Positions 25,123 through 33,800 of a stretch of DNA of 56,289 nt are shown here, one piece after another. The DNA is from Chloroflexota bacterium (lineage in GTDB: Bacteria; Chloroflexota; Chloroflexia; QHBQ01), in NCBI GenBank assembly GCA_025355955.1, contig JANXYP010000403.1, positions 1 through 56,289 on the forward strand, given 5' to 3'. The notes beneath the pieces were generated by a model, which ran no database searches, was not told where the DNA came from, and worked only from the letters and a program-made list of their open reading frames with translations. The stretch's first letter is position 1. Each line of letters opens with the position of its first letter. A program made the translations under genes and the position numbers.

Positions 25123-26022
25123 GTGGATTGGTTTCAAGCGATTTTTCTGGCCCTATTGCAGGGGGTCTCGGAGTTGTTCCCGGTCAGCAGCCTCGGCCAT
25201 CTGGTGGTAGTGCCGCCCCTGCTCGGCTGGCACCTCAATCAGCAGGATCCCACCTTCGTCGCCTTCGTGGTGATGCTGCACCTCGGCACCGCCTTTGCAT
25301 TGCTCGCCTTCTTCTGGCGCGATTGGGTGGCATTGATTAGCGCCTGGTTTAAGAGCCTGACCAACCGCACCGGCCTGAGCGCCAGCGAACAGAGCGCCGC
25401 CCACTTCGCCTGGCTGCTCATCGTTGGCACCATCCCGGTAGGGTTGATCGGCATATTGTTCCAGAAGAAGATTGAAGGTCTGTTCGCCGACCCCAAGCTC
25501 GTCTGTATCTTCCTGATTGTCAATGGCTTCATTATGCTGGGGGCCGAATACCTACGCCGTCGCTCATTGGCAACAACGCCAGTGGCGGTCACGAACAAGG
25601 CGGGGGTGAGCGAAAGTGGCGAAGCAGGGCGTAGCCTCGATAGCCTCAGCCTGGTCGAGGGTGGCGGGGTGGGCCTGGCCCAAGCGTTGGCGCTACTCCC
25701 CGGTATATCGCGCAGCGGCAGCGCGATGGCGGGCGGGTTGCTGCTCAAACTCAACCACCTCGCTGCGGCCCGCTTCTCGTTCATGCTGGCAACCCCCATC
25801 ATTCTCGCCGCCGCGCTGGTCGAAGTGCCTAAGCTGTTCAAGGCCGATAGCGACATCCTGATCAAGGCGGTAGTTGGCGCGTTCGTCGCGGGCATCGCCG
25901 CCTACCTCAGCGTGCGCTTCCTGATGAGCTTCTTCAAGACCAACCGACTCGACATCTTCGGGTATTACTGCCTTGCCTTCGGCGCGATCGCCTTCCTCCT
26001 GTTGCAGTTCGTAATCAAGTGA
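25123..26022 (+). CDS. uppP: Undecaprenyl-diphosphatase UppP (BacA)
   Basis: UppP removes a phosphate from undecaprenyl diphosphate so that the lipid carrier can be reused for cell-wall synthesis, and its overproduction gives bacitracin resistance. The 299-residue polytopic protein has the two BacA signatures: LLQGVSELFPVSSLGHLV (Glu17, Ser22) and LLPGISRSGSAMAGGLLL. Seven or eight hydrophobic segments fit the family. It starts with GTG at 25123 after AGAGGAGA. Residues 150-168 form a loop longer than usual. It ends overlapping the opposite-strand GNAT gene by eight bases. Confidence 0.95.
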   Translation: MDWFQAIFLALLQGVSELFPVSSLGHLVVVPPLLGWHLNQQDPTFVAFVVMLHLGTAFALLAFFWRDWVALISAWFKSLTNRTGLSASEQSAAHFAWLLIVGTIPVGLIGILFQKKIEGLFADPKLVCIFLIVNGFIMLGAEYLRRRSLATTPVAVTNKAGVSESGEAGRSLDSLSLVEGGGVGLAQALALLPGISRSGSAMAGGLLLKLNHLAAARFSFMLATPIILAAALVEVPKLFKADSDILIKAVVGAFVAGIAAYLSVRFLMSFFKTNRLDIFGYYCLAFGAIAFLLLQFVIK

Positions 26023-26836
26023 GCAATGGCGACAGATAGCTGGCCGCGCTAAACTCGTCACGGAAGCCGAGTTGCTGATAGAGATGGTGGGCCATCTCCG
26101 AGGAGCGCAGCATGGCAAAGCAGTAGCCAACGTCCCGCGCCTCCCGCAGTGCGGCCAGCACCACCGCGCCACCAATACCCCGCCCGCGCCATTGCGTCAG
26201 CGTGGCGACTCGATAGATACCCGCCACCCCCGCGCCGAGGAATAGCGTGGCGCAGGCCACTGCCTGCCCCTCCACCCAGGCAACGTAGTGGCGGACAGCG
26301 GCGTTGGGGTTGCCCACCTCACCGCTGAAGGCCCGTATCAGAAAATCAGCGAACGCCTCACTCGTATCATAGACACCCCTCACCACCCCGGCCCAACTAG
26401 TCAGGCTGGCGCTATCCTTTACTCGCGCAATACTTACGCCCGTTGTCGTAGGCCACGAAGGAGGCAACTGGTGTAGATCAGCGCCCATGCTGGGCGCTGG
26501 AGGCCGAGTGGTGAAGCCATGCGCTAGCAGTCGCTCACCCAGATCCACAGGCTGGACGCTGGGCCAGGCCCGCCATACGAACTGGGCCACCCCACGCACG
26601 CGGTAGTAGTCAATCATTGTGGCAATCTGCGCCTCGGCCTCGTCATCACTCATATTGGTAATCATCACCTGATTTAGATAAGTGACGGGAAGCTGGCTGG
26701 CAATCCAGGCCATCCCACCATGCTCGTGCGCCTTCACCTCCGGCTGGCGGGCGTAGAGGTTGTAGAACTGCCAGTGGTTGGCCGTACTCGCATGAGCTAG
26801 CGCAGCCGGTGAATAGTCGGTCAGTATCTCACTCAT
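26015..26836 (-). CDS. GNAT-family N-acetyltransferase
   Basis: The 273-residue protein has a C-terminal GNAT domain: acetyl-CoA loop QWRGRGIGGAVV, preceded by GIYRVATLTQ and followed by HHLYQQLGFRDEF. The first 130 residues form a separate domain that may be a second, degenerate GNAT fold. Target (protein, peptide or small molecule) is unknown. It is convergent with uppP and overlaps its end by eight bases. Confidence 0.87.
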   Translation of the reverse strand: MSEILTDYSPAALAHASTANHWQFYNLYARQPEVKAHEHGGMAWIASQLPVTYLNQVMITNMSDDEAEAQIATMIDYYRVRGVAQFVWRAWPSVQPVDLGERLLAHGFTTRPPAPSMGADLHQLPPSWPTTTGVSIARVKDSASLTSWAGVVRGVYDTSEAFADFLIRAFSGEVGNPNAAVRHYVAWVEGQAVACATLFLGAGVAGIYRVATLTQWRGRGIGGAVVLAALREARDVGYCFAMLRSSEMAHHLYQQLGFRDEFSAASYLSPLLT

Positions 26837-27021
26837 CTTTACCTCGCGCTGATGCTGAGGTTAGTATACCGCATTGTGCCATCAGCAAGGGCGAACTGTG
26901 GTTCGCCCCTACAGATCATGCCGCTTGTGCTATATGCCACCTATGTAACACGTTCTTGCATAACCAACCTGCGCGAACAAGAGTTTGCCCCCGCAGATAG
27001 AACCGCACGGTTATTGTGCCG

Positions 27022-27110
27022 GGTGTATTACAAGTTATCGGGTGGTTAGCTCCCTTACCAGGGCGGGCCACCGCCCGCCCCTACGCTTACCCAATAGCTA
27101 GTAACACACC
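27022..27110. repeat. Repeat family E, copy 1
   Basis: GGTGTATTAC (27022-27031) and GTAACACACC (27101-27110) form near-perfect terminal inverted repeats of 10 bp around a GC hairpin (GGGCGGGCCACCGCCCGCCC). Copy 2 lies at about 27219-27306 and is nearly identical from the hairpin to its end. Confidence 0.8.
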
Positions 27111-27130
27111 CTATTGTGCAGGGTGTGCTA

Positions 27131-27222
27131 TACCAATTAGCCGTGGTGCCGCTATAATTTCTGTAGGGGCGAACCGTTGTTCGCCCTGGCCCAATTTATA
27201 CTATCTGCTCGGCTAATTGGTA
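27131..27222. mobile_element. MITE family A, copy 3 (92 bp)
   Basis: The sequence matches copies 1 and 2 (13.4-13.6 kb) with two or three substitutions. Terminal repeats TACCAATTAGCCG (27131-27143) and its complement (27210-27222) are perfect, with TA edges. It sits between the two copies of repeat E. Confidence 0.9.
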
Positions 27223-27306
27223 TTTACAAGTTATTGGCTGGCTTGTTCGCGCACCAGGGCGGGCCACCGCCCGCCCCTACGCTTACCCAATAGCTAGTAA
27301 CACACC
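27219..27306. repeat. Repeat family E, copy 2
   Basis: This copy abuts the right end of MITE A copy 3. It keeps the GC hairpin and the CGCTTACCCAATAGCTAGTAA stretch of copy 1, and its left terminal repeat is shortened by the MITE. Confidence 0.75.
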
Positions 27307-27323
27307 CCATTGTGCCTGCAACC

Positions 27324-27353
27324 TTGACGCTTATGCCCACGGCGGCTTATAAT
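27324..27353 (+). promoter_or_regulatory. Promoter giving a probable leaderless transcript
   Basis: TTGACG at 27324-27329 and TATAAT at 27348-27353 are 18 bases apart. Transcription would begin about seven bases after the -10, at or beside the ATG at 27360. No ribosome site precedes that ATG, so a leaderless mRNA is expected. Confidence 0.65.
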
Positions 27354-27359
27354 CGGGCC

Positions 27360-29237
27360 ATGCGCGTCAATCTGAAGCAAAACTGGCTAACGGCCGCCCT
27401 CGGCATCGGTGGAGGCTGGCTGCTCACCCTGCTGGTTGGCTGGCCCAGCCTCGCCTATCCCCTGGGCCGCGACAATGGCATCTTCGCTTATACTGGCTGG
27501 GCGATGCTGCGCGGCCAGGTGCCGTACATCAACTTCTGGGAACACAAGACTCCGCTGATTTTCTTCATCTACGCCGCAATCATGAAGCTGTTTGGCGCGA
27601 CCGAAGCGGGAGTGCGGGTCGGTGACCTTGCCTACACCCTGCTGGTCATCCCCTTCCTCTACCTGTTGGTCAACAATCTTTTTGGCCGTCGCGCCGCCGC
27701 CTTCGCGGTGGTCACGTGGGCGGTGTTCCACACGGCGGTGAACACCCTCTACTTCTGGAGCGGAGCAGAGTCGGAAACCTTCATGGTGCTGCCCATCATC
27801 CTGGCAACCTACTGCTACCGCCGCGCCGAGCAGCAGGAAGCGGCGCTGGGGCCGAACAACGGTTCGCCCCTACGAACCAATGAGCCAGGGGGGGCCGAAT
27901 CGGCGCAGGTGTCGACTTTGCTACCTTATCGCACCCACTGGGGCTGGATGCTTGCGGCTGGCTTCTTCGCTGGTGTAGCCGCGATGATCAAAGTGACGGC
28001 TTTTGTCGGCCTAAGCGGGCTGGTCCTCTACGCCCTGTTCAGTAAGCAGCGCGGTGGCAAATGGCGGCCCTGGTTGGTGGCAACGCTGCAGCGGCTAGGG
28101 CTGGCCCTGCTCGGCTTCAGCCTGGCGGTCATCCCTTTCGTCATCTACTTCGTGGCGAATCACGCTCTAGCTGAGGCGATTGATGTTTCTATCGTTGCTA
28201 ACTTCTTCTATGGTGGCGCGGGCAGCAGCCTGACTGTGGCGGGGGCCGATCTGTTGGGCCGCATCGGAGCCGACCTGATTGGCCTGCGTTTCTACTACGT
28301 GCTACCCGCCATCGCGCTCATCTATGCCCTGCTACGTGAACGCAGCCGCGCCGTGCTGCTGGTTGCCCTGTGGCTGGTTGGCGCATTTGGCATGACCTGG
28401 ATCCAGGGCCGCCTCTGGCCGTACCACTACATCGGTACGCTGGTGCCACTCGCCATCCTCTGCGGCTTCATCATTGACCGCGCTCTGCGCGAAATCGCCA
28501 TCCGCGCCAACGCCCACCCCCTACCCCTCCCGGCGGGAGGGGAAGCTAGATCCGCCCCCAGCGCCCACCCCCTGCCCCTCCCGGCGGGAGGGGAGACTAG
28601 CCCCCGCGCCTACGCTAATTCCTCCCCCCAAGAGGGAGGCTGGGAGGGGGTGTGGGTTAGGCCGCTATTGGGATATGTGGTCGTAACTGGGCTACTGCTG
28701 GGCCTTGCGCTGTGGAGCCTCGCGCCCGGCAACGGCACCGAGACTTTCTATAGCTGGGATCGCTACTTGCAGTACCAGACTGGCAAAATCACCCAGCGGC
28801 AGTATTATGGCGACTTCCATCGCGGCAACTTCGACTACCTGCCTAACCGCGATGCGGGCGAGTATATCGGGGCGCACACCAGCGCGGGGCAGACTGCCCT
28901 GGTGTGGGCGGTCGACCCGCTGGTGAACCTGATCGCCGGGCGGTTGGCCCCTGGGCGTTTCATCTACAATTACCCGATCGTCGCTGAGGAGGTGCCAGTG
29001 GCTGCGCGGGATCGCTACAAGCAGATCTTTATGCAGGAGCTAGAGCGTAACCCCCCCCAGATAATCGCCGTTGCCGAGGGCGACAGTAGCCCGATCACCC
29101 CGCTCGACTCGCTGCAACTGCTGGCCGATTTCCCTGCCTTCGGCGCAGTGCTGACCAATGATTACCATCTTGTTACCGAGATCGCACAAAGCCCCAATCA
29201 TGGGGAAACCTTCCTGATGTACGAGCGTAATCACTGA
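27360..29237 (+). CDS. ArnT/PMT-like glycosyltransferase with two repeat-derived inserts
   Basis: The 625-residue membrane protein has about eleven hydrophobic segments and a 150-residue C-terminal extracytoplasmic domain. It resembles the dolichyl-phosphate-mannose/ArnT family: LGRDNGIFAYTGWAMLRGQVPYINFWEHKTPLIF near the N-terminus has the expected acidic loop after helix 1. It would transfer sugars from polyprenyl-phosphate donors. I start at 27360 because earlier codons lie in the promoter. Two stretches are in-frame dispersed repeat: about 27850-27880 (PNNGSPLR) and 28500-28655 (PLPLPAGGE twice, then PQEGGWEGVW). Both fall in loops between helices. Confidence 0.82.
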   Translation: MRVNLKQNWLTAALGIGGGWLLTLLVGWPSLAYPLGRDNGIFAYTGWAMLRGQVPYINFWEHKTPLIFFIYAAIMKLFGATEAGVRVGDLAYTLLVIPFLYLLVNNLFGRRAAAFAVVTWAVFHTAVNTLYFWSGAESETFMVLPIILATYCYRRAEQQEAALGPNNGSPLRTNEPGGAESAQVSTLLPYRTHWGWMLAAGFFAGVAAMIKVTAFVGLSGLVLYALFSKQRGGKWRPWLVATLQRLGLALLGFSLAVIPFVIYFVANHALAEAIDVSIVANFFYGGAGSSLTVAGADLLGRIGADLIGLRFYYVLPAIALIYALLRERSRAVLLVALWLVGAFGMTWIQGRLWPYHYIGTLVPLAILCGFIIDRALREIAIRANAHPLPLPAGGEARSAPSAHPLPLPAGGETSPRAYANSSPQEGGWEGVWVRPLLGYVVVTGLLLGLALWSLAPGNGTETFYSWDRYLQYQTGKITQRQYYGDFHRGNFDYLPNRDAGEYIGAHTSAGQTALVWAVDPLVNLIAGRLAPGRFIYNYPIVAEEVPVAARDRYKQIFMQELERNPPQIIAVAEGDSSPITPLDSLQLLADFPAFGAVLTNDYHLVTEIAQSPNHGETFLMYERNH

Positions 29238-29362
29238 AGGTATGATGCTTGAGGCACGAGGCATGAGTGGCGCAGTGCTGGGGCAGTTGCTCACTGCTGA
29301 TACCAGATGCTAATCCGCTTCTACATTCTACATTCTTCATTTACCGAGTGGAGGTAATTGAT

Positions 29363-30403
29363 TTGGCAGGCGCGTTCTTCTATCTTATAGTCTTCCTTTT
29401 CGTCATTCTGCTGGGGGCGGACGTGTTCACCAACAGCCTAGAGTGGCTGGGGCAGAAGCTGCAGATCAACGAGGGGGTACTTGGCAGCGTCCTCGCCGCG
29501 GTTGGCACCGCCATGCCGGAGACGCTCATCCCCATCATCGCGGTGGTGTTCAGCGGCGGGGTTGCCGCAGCACAGGCGCAGGGCGCGGAGATTGGGGTCG
29601 GCGCGATCCTGGGCGCGCCCTTCATGCTCTCCACCCTGGCGATGTTCGTTACCGGCCTGACCGCCTTCATCCTGGTCAAGCGGCGTAATCGGCCAGCGAC
29701 AATGCAGGTCGACCTGCGCCTGCTGCGCCGCGATATGAGCTTCTTTCTCACCACCTACGGCATTGGCATTAGCGCTGCCTTCCTGCCGGTAGATTGGCCC
29801 AAGCCGCTGTTGGCGGTGCTGCTACTGGGCGCGTATGCCTACTATGTCTACCTGCAGATTACCGATGGCGGGGGGGTCGGTGATGCCGACGACCTCAGCC
29901 CGCTGCACCTGGCGCGGCGCAACCCCAACCCACCGCTGGGCATCGTCATTGGGCAGGTAGTAGTGGGTCTGGGGCTGATTGTGGGCGGTGCGTACTTCTT
30001 CGTCGAGAATATCAAAGTCGTGTCAAACGGGCTGGGATTGCCGCCAGTCATTCTGGCGCTGGTGGTCGCTCCGTTTGCCACCGAGTTGCCGGAGAAGATA
30101 AACAGCGTGCTGTGGGTGCGGCGCGGCAAGGACACGCTGGCGCTGGGCAACATCACTGGCGCGATGGTGTTCCAGAGCTGCATCCCCATCGCCTTCGGGC
30201 TGGCATTCACCAACTGGAACGTCAGCGCAGGCAGCAACCGCCTCGCCTTCCTCAGCGCAGCGATTACTATCATCAGCGGTGTCTACATCATCAGCGCGAT
30301 GCGCCTGCGCGGGCGACTCAGTTGGCGCACCTTGATGATTGCGGGCAGCGGCTACTTCGTCTATCTTACCGCCTTGATCGTGCTGATTAACGTGATGAGA
30401 TGA
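29363..30403 (+). CDS. Sodium/calcium exchanger-family cation antiporter
   Basis: The 346-residue protein belongs to the CaCA superfamily. Both alpha repeats are visible: AAVGTAMPETLIPIIAVVFSGG near residue 45 and APFATELPEKINSVLWVRRGKDTLALGNITGAMVFQSCIP near residue 235. About ten hydrophobic segments are present. It starts at TTG 29363, eight bases after GTGGAGG; the 32 upstream in-frame codons have no conserved sequence. It likely exchanges calcium or another divalent cation for sodium or protons. A terminator follows. Confidence 0.87.
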   Translation: MAGAFFYLIVFLFVILLGADVFTNSLEWLGQKLQINEGVLGSVLAAVGTAMPETLIPIIAVVFSGGVAAAQAQGAEIGVGAILGAPFMLSTLAMFVTGLTAFILVKRRNRPATMQVDLRLLRRDMSFFLTTYGIGISAAFLPVDWPKPLLAVLLLGAYAYYVYLQITDGGGVGDADDLSPLHLARRNPNPPLGIVIGQVVVGLGLIVGGAYFFVENIKVVSNGLGLPPVILALVVAPFATELPEKINSVLWVRRGKDTLALGNITGAMVFQSCIPIAFGLAFTNWNVSAGSNRLAFLSAAITIISGVYIISAMRLRGRLSWRTLMIAGSGYFVYLTALIVLINVMR

Positions 30404-30498
30404 ATAGCCACAAATTCGTCAAAATTGCCGCATAATCGGTGAAGATAACGCAGGGGTTATCCGTCATAATAGATAGAAGAACTTTCCTCCTTTGGATT

Positions 30499-30534
30499 AG
30501 CCCCACTGGCCCGCCCAACCAGTGGGGCTTTTTC
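30499..30534 (+). terminator. Rho-independent terminator after the cation antiporter
   Basis: AGCCCCACTGG (30499-30509) pairs with CCAGTGGGGCT (30519-30529), 11 bp without mismatch, followed by five T. The 9-base loop is CCCGCCCAA. Confidence 0.9.
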
Positions 30535-30581
30535 CGTTTTGCAATCAGATTAACCCAGATAACCAGGCACAATCATTCATG

Positions 30582-30829
30582 GTGACGCTGTATTTCTGTA
30601 GGGGCGAACCGCTGTTCGCCCTGGCTTAAACCGCTTACACCTAGTGACGCTGTATTTCTGTAGGGGCTAACAACGGTTCGCCCTGGCTTAAACCGCTTAC
30701 ACCCAGTGACGCTGTATTTCTGTAGGGGCGAACCGTTGTTCGCCCTGGCTTAAACCGCCTACACCCAGTGACGCTGTATTTCTGTAGGGGCGAGCCGTTG
30801 TTCGACCTGGCTCGATTTACCGCATCACC
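30582..30829. repeat. Four tandem 62-bp units
   Basis: Units begin GTGACGCTG at 30582, 30644, 30706 and 30768, exactly 62 bp apart. Each has TTTCTGTAGGGGCGAAC, the hairpin core of MITE A, and CTGGCTTAAACCGC. In the second unit the hairpin loop is inverted (AACAACGG in place of AACCGTTG). The array lies at the 3' end of the TPR gene on the opposite strand. Confidence 0.92.
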
Positions 30830-30843
30830 AAACACAACTGTTA

Positions 30844-33800
30844 TTACCCACCACCCACACGACTGAGGCCATCCTGCGCCTGGCGCTTGAGGTCGGGGTC
30901 GGTGGCAGTGTCGCGGGCGTGGGCATAGGCATCGGCGGCGGCAGGGTGATTGCCAGCATCCTCGTAGGTGAGGCCCAGCGAAAACCAGGCAGTGGCAAGG
31001 TTGGGATTTAGTTTTACTGCTGCGCTGTAGGCATCAATCGCCGCCTGGCGCTGGTCGGGGCCAGCAGCGCGGTTAGCATTGCCCAGTTCGTAGAAGGCAT
31101 CGGCGTACTGGGGGTCGAGTTGGGTGGCTTTGGTCAGCGCTTCAATCGCATCCTTGTTGTCGCCCCTGGCAATGTATGCCTTACCTAGCAGGTACTGCGC
31201 CAGTGACCAGCGGGGGCGTAGCTGCACGGCGGCCTGGTATTCGGCTAGCGCGATATCACCTTGCTTCTGGTCATCGAGCAACTGGGCGCGGTAGAGGTGG
31301 GGGTCGGCAAGGGCGGGATCGAAGGAAATGGCGTAGCGGAAATCCTTATCCGCCTCACCAGGGTTGTTCTGCTTCATCAGCGTGCGGGCCAGGCCGGTGT
31401 AGCCGCTGGCGCTGCGGCTATCAAACTGCACCGCTGCGGTATACTCCTGCTGCGCGGTGGCCCATAGCTGGCGACCGTAGAGCAGATCGCCAAGGGCAAC
31501 GTGCGCCGCTGCCGACTGGGGCGCACTTGCGATCGCATGGCGGAATTGCTGCTCGGCGAGATCGGGCTGGCTCTGCGCCAAATAGACACGGCCCAGAGCG
31601 ATCAACGCATTGGCATCATTGGGGGTCAGCGCCAGCGCCTGCTTGAGATTATCGGCAGCTTTGGGCAGATTGGCGAGATCGTCGGTCAGCATATATGCCT
31701 CACCTTTGCAGGTGTAGGCGGGCGCGTAGTTCTTGTCTACGGTGAGCAGCTGATCGCTGATGCTTACCGCGAAGTCGGTCTTCCCTTCCTTGAGGTAGGT
31801 GTTGCACAGGCTGATGGCCGAGGCTAGCTGCTTGCCCTGATCGGGTGGGTTGTTGGCAATCTGCACTGCGGCGCTATAGTTGGTTTCGGCGCTGGCATAG
31901 GCGGCAGCCCGCTGCTGGGGATCGCTAGTAGTGGCGGCGCGGACGCTGTAGAGGTTGCCCAGTTGCAGGTGCGCTTCGTAGAACGCATCCGCCACCTTAA
32001 TCTCTTCGCCAGTGGCAGTCTGGGCATCGGCCCGCAGCGTCTGCTCGTAATATTTGATTGCCGCATCCGCTTGACCCGCCGTGGCCTGGGCCGCTTTCGC
32101 CAACTGATAGTAGGCGAGCATGAATTGGGGGTTGACGGCAACCGCCTGCTGCCACAGCTTTTCGGCCTGGGCAAGCTGACCACTTTGTTGGGCGATCAAT
32201 CCGGCGCGGTATGCGGCCACTGCGGCACTGACGTTGTGGTTGACTGCCTGCTGATAGGCAGCCAGCGCCTGCTGACCATCCTTCAGTAGGCGGTAATCGT
32301 CGCCGAGGGCGAACCAGGCGCGGCCATCGCTGGGGTTGAGCGCCACTGCCTGGCGGTAGTTGGCGGCGGCATTGGCGTAATCCTGCAAATTGTCGTAGGC
32401 CACACCCTTGTAGCGAAACTCGTCGCCAGTGTGGGGTTGCTGGGCCACCGCCCGGCGGTAGGCGGCGGCCACGCTATCCGCCTGCTGCAACGCTTTATAT
32501 TCGTCGGCCAGTTGCAGGTAGCCATAGATGTAGCCAGGGTTGACTAGCAGCAGCGCTTCGTACTGCGCGGCGGACTTGTCGTGCTGGTTGGCATCGTGGT
32601 AGAGAGCAGCAAGCTGCTGATAGGCCAACGGACGTTTAGAGTCGAGTTGCTGCGCCTGCTGGAACTGCTGCGCGGCGGAGTTGGCATCGCCCTTGCCGAG
32701 CAGCGCAATGCCTTTCCAGGCGTGGGCATCGTAGGAGCTGGGATCGGCGGCAAGTGCGGCATCGAACTCTTCAATCGCCTTGTCGTAGCCACCCGGCCCC
32801 TTGAGGAAGTCGAACAGACCTTTACCTTGCTGCGCCTCGATTTTGCCCCGCCCCAGGTAGGCGCGGCCCATCCAGTAGTGGGCGCTGCCCAACTGCTTGT
32901 TGGCATCCACCTCGCGGGCGACTGCCACATCGCTCTGCCGATCATGCTGCTCCTTGAACTTCGCTTCCTGCTCACCCAGCAGTTTTAGCCGATTGAGCAG
33001 CGAATCGCGGGCAGCGGCCAGATCGGACTGGGCATTGTCGAGGTTGGGGTTGGGTGCGGTCAGCCCTAGCGCGCCACGGCGGGTAAGCGCGAGGGGGTAT
33101 TGCGAGTCGGAGTTCAGTGCGTTGTTACAATCGCTGATCGCGTCGCTGGCCGCCTGCTGCGAGGTGGGCAGTGGGTCGGCGTTGACATCGAACTTAAGGC
33201 GGCAGCGCTCATACCAGGCTGGGGCATAGTGCGGGTCGGCGGCAATAGCGAGGGTCAGATCAGCGTTGGCGAGGTCGGGCTGACTCTGGGCCAATTGTGC
33301 CAGGGCGCGGTTGCGATAGACAATTGCGGTGCGCTTGTCGGAGCCGAGTAGACTGAGCGCAGCGCCGTAGTTGGCGAGGGCGGTGGGCAGGTTGCCCCGA
33401 AGTTGCTCGGCTAGCCCCCGATTATCCAGCAGCGCAATATCGTCCACCCCACCCGCTTTGGCGTACTCCCCTATAGCGCCCGCATTGTCGCCCAGTTGCA
33501 ACAGGCTACTGGCGCGATAGAAGTGCAGCGCGGGGGTGTCGAGGCCGAGCGCAAAGGCGGCATTGAACTTATCGCTGGCATCGGCAACGCGGTCATTGTA
33601 GTAGAGGGCGAGGCCGGTGGTGAAGTCCACCAGCGCCGATTCAAGGCTGGCGCGGCTAACCGGCGGGAACGTAAAGCTGGTAGGCTCCAGCATCTGGCTG
33701 GGCAAGCCCTGCCGCTGGCTCTGGTCAGGCGGGTTGTTGACCGCGAGCTGGTAGTGTGGCGCAAGCGAGGTGGCCGCGGCGTTGGGCAGATCGCCCCAGA

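Larger units (their letters stand above)
26837..27359. other. Repeat-filled gap ahead of glycosyltransferase
   Basis: No gene is supported here. The gap has a GGGCGAAC hairpin copy near 26888-26913, two copies of repeat E, MITE A copy 3, and the promoter of the next gene. Confidence 0.7.
30404..30843. other. Gap between convergent genes with terminator and tandem array
   Basis: It holds a strong terminator (30499-30534), then four tandem 62-bp units up to the end of the TPR gene. There is no gene. Confidence 0.75.

Noticed and set aside
27312-27359. Earlier ATG start for the glycosyltransferase
   Set aside because: It would place TTGACG and TATAAT inside the coding sequence and is not preceded by a ribosome site.
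30582-30829. CRISPR array
   Set aside because: The 62-bp units are repeated throughout with no unique spacers, and there are no cas genes.
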